Source: an uncultured Christensenella sp. (lineage in GTDB: Bacteria > Bacillota > Clostridia > Christensenellales > Borkfalkiaceae). From it: 19,587 nt of DNA. The notes under the pieces were generated by a model. The model saw only the letters and a program-made list of their open reading frames with translations, did no database searches and was not told the DNA's origin. The translations under genes were made by a program, and so were the position numbers. Where the stretch lies: assembly GCA_910579585.1 (NCBI GenBank), contig CAJTVA010000026.1:1-19587 (forward strand), read 5' to 3'. Positions 14,502-19,587 of this stretch are shown in pieces (position 1 is the first letter of the stretch; each line of letters starts with the position of its first letter).

Positions 14502-15530
14502 GTGCAAGACAAGATTAACGAAATAGAAAAAAGCATTGACGAAGCGGTCAAAGACGTTCAGTCGTCAAAGACTTTGCAAGAGATAAAGATGCGCTTTCTG
14601 GGCAAGACAGGTGAAATTTCTTCGCTTATGAAGAATATGCGCGACGTGCCGCCCGAACAGCGCCCCTCTATGGGCAAGCTTTTAAACGCGCTTCGCGAAT
14701 GGACGGAAGAAAGGTTCGACGCGATTGAAAAGCGCATTAAGGACTTCGAGCTTAAAAAGAAATATAAAGAAGAAAAAATCGACGTGACCCTGCCCGGCCG
14801 CGTTACGGAGGACGGCGCTTATCACCCCAACACCTTGATAAGAAACGAGCTTATTTCCGTCTTTGCGGGAATGGGTTTCGAGATTTTCGAGGGCCCAGAG
14901 ATAGAAAACGATTACTACAACTTCACCGCCCTCAACACGCCCGCCGACCACCCCGCTCGGGATATGCAGGACACTTTCTATCTTTCTAACGATTTACTTC
15001 TCCGCACCCAAACTTCGGCGGGGCAGATTAGGGTTATGGAAAACAAGAAACCGCCCATCAAAATTCTTTCGCCCGGAAAGGTGTACAGAAGCGACGACGA
15101 CGCGACTCATTCGCCTATGTTCTCTCAGATGGAAGGGCTTGTCGTGGACAAAGGTATTACACTTTGCGACCTCAAAGGAATGCTGGACGAGTTTGCGCGC
15201 AAAATTTTCGGCGCGAACGTAAAAACACGGCTCCGCCCCTCCTACTTCCCGTTTACCGAGCCCTCCGTAGAAGTTGACGTAAGCTGTTTCGAATGCGGCG
15301 GCAAGGGCTGCAGGCTTTGCAAGGGCACGGGCTGGATAGAAGTCCTCGGCGCAGGTATGGTCAACAGGCACGTTTTAGAGGGCTGCGACATAGACCCCGA
15401 CGAGTACACGGGCTTTGCGTTCGGTATGGGTATAGAGAGAATTGCTATGCTTAAATACGGCATAAACAATATGAAGCTTCTCTTTGAGGGCGACGTGAGA
15501 TTTTTAAAACAGTTCAAGGGAGAGAGATAA
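14502..15530 (+). CDS. pheS: Phenylalanine-tRNA ligase alpha subunit
   Basis: The 342-residue catalytic subunit of the (alpha-beta)2 class II synthetase charges tRNA-Phe. An N-terminal coiled-coil (about 1-90) binds tRNA. Motif 2 is GKVYRSDDDATHSPMF at 192-207, the Phe pocket FPFTEPSVEV at 249-258, and motif 3 GFAFGMGIERIAML at 304-317. RTQTSAGQIR at 168-177 replaces the commoner RTHTSPVQ. Between the pocket and motif 3 lie two CxxCxGxG repeats (Cys262, 265, 270, 273), a zinc-knuckle-like insert found in some bacterial PheS proteins. Start is GTG with GGAGG 7 bases upstream. Expression is under the Phe T-box, and pheT follows one base after the stop codon. Confidence 0.98.
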   Translation: MQDKINEIEKSIDEAVKDVQSSKTLQEIKMRFLGKTGEISSLMKNMRDVPPEQRPSMGKLLNALREWTEERFDAIEKRIKDFELKKKYKEEKIDVTLPGRVTEDGAYHPNTLIRNELISVFAGMGFEIFEGPEIENDYYNFTALNTPADHPARDMQDTFYLSNDLLLRTQTSAGQIRVMENKKPPIKILSPGKVYRSDDDATHSPMFSQMEGLVVDKGITLCDLKGMLDEFARKIFGANVKTRLRPSYFPFTEPSVEVDVSCFECGGKGCRLCKGTGWIEVLGAGMVNRHVLEGCDIDPDEYTGFAFGMGIERIAMLKYGINNMKLLFEGDVRFLKQFKGER

Positions 15531-15531
15531 A

Positions 15532-17943
15532 ATGAAAGCACCTTTAAGTTGGCTTAAAGCCTACGTTGATATTGACGTCCCCGCCAAAGTTTTGGAAGAA
15601 AAACTCTTCTCCTGCGGGTTCGAAGTCGAGGAACTTATAGAAGTCGGCAAGGATATTTCGGGCGTTGTCGTCGGCGAAGTAATAGAATGCGAGCCTGTCG
15701 AAGGCACGCACCTTTCGGTCTGCAAGGTTGACTGCGGCGACAAGGGAATTTTCCAGATTTGTTGCGGCGCGGACAACGTTAAAAAAGGGATAAAAGCCCC
15801 CTGCGCCCTTGTCGGCGCGACCGTCTACGCGACCGCGAAAGACCACGTTACCGTAGAAGGCGTGATGACCATTAAAAAAGGCAAGTTACGCGGGATAGAG
15901 TCCGACGGTATGCTTTGCTCCGGCGTGGAGCTCGGGCTTAACGAGGATTTGTACGAGGGCGCGGGTTACTGCGGACTGTTGCTTCTTCCTGCAAACAGCA
16001 AGAACGGCGCGGACATAAAACCTCTGCTCGGGCTTGACGATTACGTTTTCGATATTTCGGTTACGGCTAACCGCCCCGACTGCCAAAGTATTTTAGGCAT
16101 TGCGCGTGAAGTTGCCGCCGTTCTCAAAAAGAAAATAAAAGAGCCTGATTATTCCTATGCAACCGTTAAAACGAACAAAAAAGACGTTAAAATCACCAAC
16201 CTTGCACCCGATTTGTGTCCCCGTTATATCGGGCACTACGTAACGGACGTGAAGTGCGCGCCCTCCCCCCTGTGGCTCAGACGGCGGCTTGCAAAGTGCG
16301 GACTGTGCTCTATTAGCAATATCGTCGATATTACAAACTACGTGCTTTTGGAGCTGGGTCAGCCTATGCACGCGTTTGATTTAAGGACGCTGGACGGGCG
16401 GGAAGTTAATGTAAGAAGAGCTAACGCGGACGAAAAGATTACAACTTTGGACGAAAACGAGTTCAAGCTTTCGCACGAAAACCTAGTTATTTGCGACAAG
16501 TCGAAGCCCGTCGCGATTGCGGGGGTTATGGGCGGGCTTAACAGCGAGATAAAGGACGATACCACCGAGGTACTTTTCGAAGCGGCAAAATTTGCGCGCG
16601 ACAGCGTTAGGAAGACAGCGCGCGCTTTGGGGCAGCATACCGACAGCTCCGCCCTGTTTGAAAAGGGCGTTAACGAGTACACGACCGAGCGCGCTATGGC
16701 AAGGGCTTTGCACCTTATCTGCGAGCTGAACTGCGGCGTCGTCACCGACCTACATATCGACGTTAAGACAGAAAACTCACGCGCCGCCGAAAAGCAGATG
16801 ACGGTATCCCTCAAAAAAATCAACGCGCTTTTGGGCATAGACGTGCCCGCCGCGCGCACCGTGGAAATTCTTGAAAATCTCAACTTCAAAACCGGCGTTA
16901 AGGGCGACGAACTGCGCCTTACAGTGCCCGGCTATCGCGAGGATATAGACGGCTACCCCGACATCGCCGAAGAAATTATCCGCTTCTACGGCTACGAAAA
17001 TATTCAGAGCACGTTCCTGCCCTCCGCTTCCATTACTAACGGCGGGTTCTCGGACGAACAAAAGGCGGAAAACAAGCTTAAAGACGCGCTTGTTTCAAAG
17101 GGCTTGTACGAGATTTCGACCTATTCTTTCTATTCACAGAAAGATTTGGACACGTTGCACTTCGCGCCCGACGCACCCGAGCGCAAGGCGATTAGAATTT
17201 TAAACCCCATTTCAGAAGATTTGTCGATTATGCGCACCACGCTTGCCCCCTCTATGGTCAACGTTATTGTTCGGAATTTGCGCCGAGGAAATCTTACAGG
17301 CGAGTTTTTCGAGTTCGGGAAGGTGTTTATCGCCGACGAACTGCCGATAAAGAACTTCCCCGAAGAAAAGCCCGTAGTCGCTATCGGTTGCTGGGGCAAA
17401 TACGACTTCTTCGATATAAAGGGTATTATCGAGGGAATTGCAAGCGTACTGAACGTTGACTTCGAGTTCGAGCCTTGCGAAAAGCCTTTCCTCCACCCCG
17501 GCGTCTGTGCGAAAATTTTATGCGAAGGCGCGGAAATCGGGTATCTGGGAATGCTATCCCCCGCCATTGCCGAGGAATTGGCACTTGAACGGTTTGCTTA
17601 CGTTGCTGAGCTTGATTATAACGAACTGCAAAAGCACGCAAAGCCGTTTAAATACGTGCCCGTTTCGAAGTTTGCGGAAGTCACGCGCGACCTTGCGTTG
17701 ACGTGCGACGCGGAAACGACCTGCGGACAGATTGAAAAGGAAATTTATTCGGCTTGCAAGTATGTTTCCAACGTCCGCCTCTTCGACATTTACGAGGGCG
17801 CACAGATTGAAAAAGGCAAAAAATCGATGGCGTTCAAAATAACGTTCACCCCCAAGGACGAGCCAATCGAAGCCAAAATCGACGGATTCGTTAAAAAGAT
17901 TTTAGGCAACCTGAAATTCAAACTCAATATCGATTTAAGATAA
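15532..17943 (+). CDS. pheT: Phenylalanine-tRNA ligase beta subunit
   Basis: The 803-residue partner of PheS carries tRNA-binding and editing functions. Domains in order: N-terminal segment MKAPLSWL; EMAP-II-like tRNA-binding domain (about 40-150); B3/B4 editing domain (about 205-380), which hydrolyses mischarged Tyr-tRNA-Phe and contains the conserved block NIVDITNYV and GQPMHAFDL; B5 DNA-binding-like domain (about 400-475); a catalytic-like core; and the C-terminal FDX-ACB anticodon-binding domain (about 705-803) with VTRDLAL. Length matches the family. The block ALGQHTDSSALFEKGV has His and Leu where Arg residues are common (LGLRT..SxRFEKG). ATG starts one base after the pheS stop, with GGGAG 9 bases upstream, inside the end of pheS. 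A terminator follows. Confidence 0.98.
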   Translation: MKAPLSWLKAYVDIDVPAKVLEEKLFSCGFEVEELIEVGKDISGVVVGEVIECEPVEGTHLSVCKVDCGDKGIFQICCGADNVKKGIKAPCALVGATVYATAKDHVTVEGVMTIKKGKLRGIESDGMLCSGVELGLNEDLYEGAGYCGLLLLPANSKNGADIKPLLGLDDYVFDISVTANRPDCQSILGIAREVAAVLKKKIKEPDYSYATVKTNKKDVKITNLAPDLCPRYIGHYVTDVKCAPSPLWLRRRLAKCGLCSISNIVDITNYVLLELGQPMHAFDLRTLDGREVNVRRANADEKITTLDENEFKLSHENLVICDKSKPVAIAGVMGGLNSEIKDDTTEVLFEAAKFARDSVRKTARALGQHTDSSALFEKGVNEYTTERAMARALHLICELNCGVVTDLHIDVKTENSRAAEKQMTVSLKKINALLGIDVPAARTVEILENLNFKTGVKGDELRLTVPGYREDIDGYPDIAEEIIRFYGYENIQSTFLPSASITNGGFSDEQKAENKLKDALVSKGLYEISTYSFYSQKDLDTLHFAPDAPERKAIRILNPISEDLSIMRTTLAPSMVNVIVRNLRRGNLTGEFFEFGKVFIADELPIKNFPEEKPVVAIGCWGKYDFFDIKGIIEGIASVLNVDFEFEPCEKPFLHPGVCAKILCEGAEIGYLGMLSPAIAEELALERFAYVAELDYNELQKHAKPFKYVPVSKFAEVTRDLALTCDAETTCGQIEKEIYSACKYVSNVRLFDIYEGAQIEKGKKSMAFKITFTPKDEPIEAKIDGFVKKILGNLKFKLNIDLR

Positions 17944-17949
17944 ACAAGA

Positions 17950-17973
17950 AAAGCCCGCTTTATTGCGGGCTTT
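17950..17973 (+). terminator. Rho-independent terminator after pheT
   Basis: AAAGCCCGC (17950-17958) and GCGGGCTTT (17965-17973) form a 9-bp stem with a 6-base loop, starting 7 bases after the pheT stop. The T-run is short (TTTCT), so termination may be incomplete. Confidence 0.75.
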
Positions 17974-17982
17974 CTACACTTT

Positions 17983-17998
17983 GTGGAGTGTTTTCCAC
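17983..17998. repeat. Small inverted repeat before the XRE regulator gene
   Basis: GTGGA (17983-17987) and TCCAC (17994-17998) are inverted with 6 bases between them. It lies just upstream of the probable promoter of the XRE gene and might be an autoregulatory operator, but 5-bp arms can arise by chance. Confidence 0.3.
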
Positions 17999-18008
17999 GG
18001 ATTTTACA

Positions 18009-18037
18009 TTGTTTTTTATCTCTATCGGTCGTAGAAT
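18009..18037 (+). promoter_or_regulatory. Possible promoter of the XRE regulator gene
   Basis: TTGTTT (18009-18014) and TAGAAT (18032-18037) are 17 bp apart. The -10 differs from consensus by one base; the -35 is weak. Predicted +1 near 18044, giving a leader of about 26 bases that contains the ribosome binding site. Confidence 0.5.
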
Positions 18038-18057
18038 AGCGGTATTAAATGATTTGT

Positions 18058-18063
18058 GGAGGT
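18058..18063 (+). promoter_or_regulatory. Ribosome binding site that sets a TTG start for the XRE gene
   Basis: GGAGGT lies 6 bases before TTG 18070. It falls inside codons 4-5 of the longer frame starting at ATG 18049, which itself has no ribosome binding site, so the TTG is the likely start. Confidence 0.75.
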
Positions 18064-18069
18064 CAAACT

Positions 18070-19578
18070 TTGAGCAAGCAGACTATGGGTGAATTTTTAG
18101 CACTTTTAAGGCGGGCTAACGGATTTACCCAGCAGGAAGTAGCCGACAAACTCAATATTTCAAACAGAACCCTCTCTTCTTGGGAAACGGACAGAACTAC
18201 GCCCGACATTCTGCTTTTACCCGCTATTGCCGACCTGTACGGAGTTACCGTTGACGAGCTTTTGCGGTGTGAGAGAAGCACGGATAACAGCGCGGATAAC
18301 AAACTTTCCGAGGCGGCTCTGCGCGCACAAAGAAAACACCGCATTGGGAAGTATTCGGCAAAATGCCTTTTACTTTCGGGTTTGGGGTGTTTCGGCGCGG
18401 TGCTTTTGGCGCTTGCGTTTGTGTTTATGCTTTACGCCTCTTGCCCAACGTGGCTATTCATAGTTCTTTTGGTTCTATCGGCGTGCGATATTTTTGTGTG
18501 CGGAACGATTTTGTTTTATAGCTATTCCTCTGCAAAAACTGCGGAAGGACTGATTTTACAAGAAGATTACACGGAAGAAACAAAGTCATATGCCCTTGCT
18601 TTGAAACACAAGTCGGCTAAGTTCTTTTTGTTTTGCGCACTGCCTTTAATAGTATTTGTGTTTGCAATTGGTATTGCAATGATAATTATTGACCCGTATA
18701 ATTACGAAGTTTTGGGGGTTACTGTAAACGTGGTTGGCGCTTATACCGCCACGATATGCACTACCGGTGTGCTCGGAGGTGCGTTTTTAATTGCATATAT
18801 TGTTTATTCAAACGTAAATTTTAAAAGCCTTGCAAACGAAAAACAAGCGGCAAACCACAAACACAACGCAAAACTAACCGTCAAGACGGTCGGCTTCGGG
18901 GCTATTCCCGTATTTATAACGTTGGCGCTTTTGATAGTTTTTATTTACGTGCACCCCCGCGAGGTGAAAACGGTTTATTTTACCGCAAACAGCGTTGAAG
19001 AAGTCAAACAAAAATTTCAAACTATTTATATAGATAATTACGAAGCAAACCGTCTTGAAATCGACGAGGGCGACTATTATCTGAACTTCAACACAGACGA
19101 CGAGAATAAAATTACTTTTTCTTACGCCGATAGTTGGCGCACTTATACGTTATACGACCTCGGGAACGGTTTTTACGGCGAAACGTCGGGTGTTATTTGG
19201 CAAGTATACCATCTCGACGACAAGTTGCCGCCCGAACAGTTGCCTGAAAACGAAACTTTATATTCTTATTTCTCTTACGTTGCAAACGGTTTAAATCAAG
19301 TATACTTTTCTTCTCCCTCGTCAGGTTACGAAACGGCAGTCAACGTCGCTTTCCGCCACCACGATACTATGCCCGTTTTGGAAGGTCCTTTTATCTATAA
19401 GCAGGAAATAAATTTATGGTATTATGTGGAAGACGGATTCTGGCGCTACGAACTTGACGTTTGGCGCGATTATTCGGAAATATTTTTAAGCGTTTTTCTC
19501 GGCGCTGCTTGCACTACCGTTTTGGTTTCAAGCATAATCTACTTCGTCAAACGGAAAAAGCAAACCTTTGAATTTTGA
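18070..19578 (+). CDS. Membrane-anchored XRE-family transcriptional regulator with an extracytoplasmic domain
   Basis: From TTG 18070 the protein has 502 residues. Residues 7-61 are a clear HTH_3 (Cro/CI-type) DNA-binding domain with FTQQEVADKL, NISNRTLSSWE and the closing helix YGVTVDELL. Membrane segments are predicted at about 98-122, 128-150, 184-207, 219-247, 272-294 and 469-493. Between the last two lies a polar, Tyr- and Glu-rich domain (about 295-468) that should face outside given a cytoplasmic HTH and five preceding segments; its family is not recognisable to me. The C-terminus is a short basic tail. This suggests a one-component regulator that senses an extracellular or membrane signal and binds DNA while tethered. 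XRE proteins followed by a few membrane helices are common in Clostridia, but a large C-terminal outside domain is less usual. The gene stands alone and its target is unknown. Confidence 0.85.
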   Translation: MSKQTMGEFLALLRRANGFTQQEVADKLNISNRTLSSWETDRTTPDILLLPAIADLYGVTVDELLRCERSTDNSADNKLSEAALRAQRKHRIGKYSAKCLLLSGLGCFGAVLLALAFVFMLYASCPTWLFIVLLVLSACDIFVCGTILFYSYSSAKTAEGLILQEDYTEETKSYALALKHKSAKFFLFCALPLIVFVFAIGIAMIIIDPYNYEVLGVTVNVVGAYTATICTTGVLGGAFLIAYIVYSNVNFKSLANEKQAANHKHNAKLTVKTVGFGAIPVFITLALLIVFIYVHPREVKTVYFTANSVEEVKQKFQTIYIDNYEANRLEIDEGDYYLNFNTDDENKITFSYADSWRTYTLYDLGNGFYGETSGVIWQVYHLDDKLPPEQLPENETLYSYFSYVANGLNQVYFSSPSSGYETAVNVAFRHHDTMPVLEGPFIYKQEINLWYYVEDGFWRYELDVWRDYSEIFLSVFLGAACTTVLVSSIIYFVKRKKQTFEF

Positions 19579-19587
19579 AACCACCCC

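Noticed and set aside
18049..18069. ATG 18049 as the start of the XRE regulator.
   Set aside because: The GGAGGT ribosome binding site would fall within its first codons, and no ribosome binding site precedes it. TTG 18070 is correctly spaced from that site.
1..19587. The first seven and last seven bases of the window are identical (CCACCCC), hinting at a circular element.
   Set aside because: Joining the ends would run the NatB-like permease into an early stop codon instead of its expected C-terminal helices, and the gene content is purely chromosomal. A 7-base match is best taken as chance or an assembly-edge effect.

Overview
The window reads as a chromosomal housekeeping segment from a Gram-positive member of the Clostridia (Bacillota), probably an uncultured gut-type lineage. 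Supporting this are the prs-pth-mfd gene order (B. subtilis has prs, pth and mfd in the same neighbourhood), a T-box leader in front of pheST, near-consensus sigma-A promoters with 17-bp spacers, GGAGG ribosome binding sites, frequent GTG/TTG starts, a lipoprotein foldase-like protein and the two-subunit class I fumarase. The assignment below class level is inference. I see no insertion sequence, phage gene, CRISPR array, tRNA, rRNA or clear sign of horizontal transfer.

Layout. Everything from base 1 to about 12.75 kb is on the minus strand and everything from 12.83 kb to the end is on the plus strand; the two halves diverge from one compact promoter region. Reading the minus half in its own 5'->3' direction: a CPBP intramembrane protease, rlmH, an M14 zinc peptidase and tadA form one tightly packed operon. 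Next comes prs with its own strong promoter and a structured leader, an intrinsic terminator or attenuator, then pth and mfd. A large lipoprotein resembling PrsA/SurA foldases follows with its own promoter, then uppP and a strong terminator. Last is a perfect-consensus promoter driving a NatAB-like ABC exporter, whose permease runs off the left edge.

Reading the plus half: fumarase alpha and beta subunits (overlapping by ATGA); a perfect TTGACA-17-TATAAT promoter and a phenylalanine T-box riboswitch; pheS and pheT; a terminator; and a membrane-anchored XRE-family regulator with six predicted transmembrane segments and a large outside domain.

How the genes work together. Most are core translation, nucleotide or envelope functions: tRNA wobble editing (tadA), 23S rRNA methylation (rlmH), peptidyl-tRNA recycling (pth), tRNA-Phe charging (pheST), PRPP supply (prs), transcription-coupled repair (mfd), protein folding at the outer face of the membrane and lipid-carrier recycling (lipoprotein, uppP). 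The T-box lets uncharged tRNA-Phe raise pheST expression.

I do not see an evident new multi-gene system. The most unusual signals are regulatory: two divergent promoters whose predicted +1 positions both fall exactly on the A of an ATG (a possible leaderless pair whose -35 boxes sit on the two arms of an inverted repeat), a T-box specifier loop whose flanking bases look swapped relative to the usual motif, and the membrane-bound XRE regulator with an unrecognised extracytoplasmic domain.
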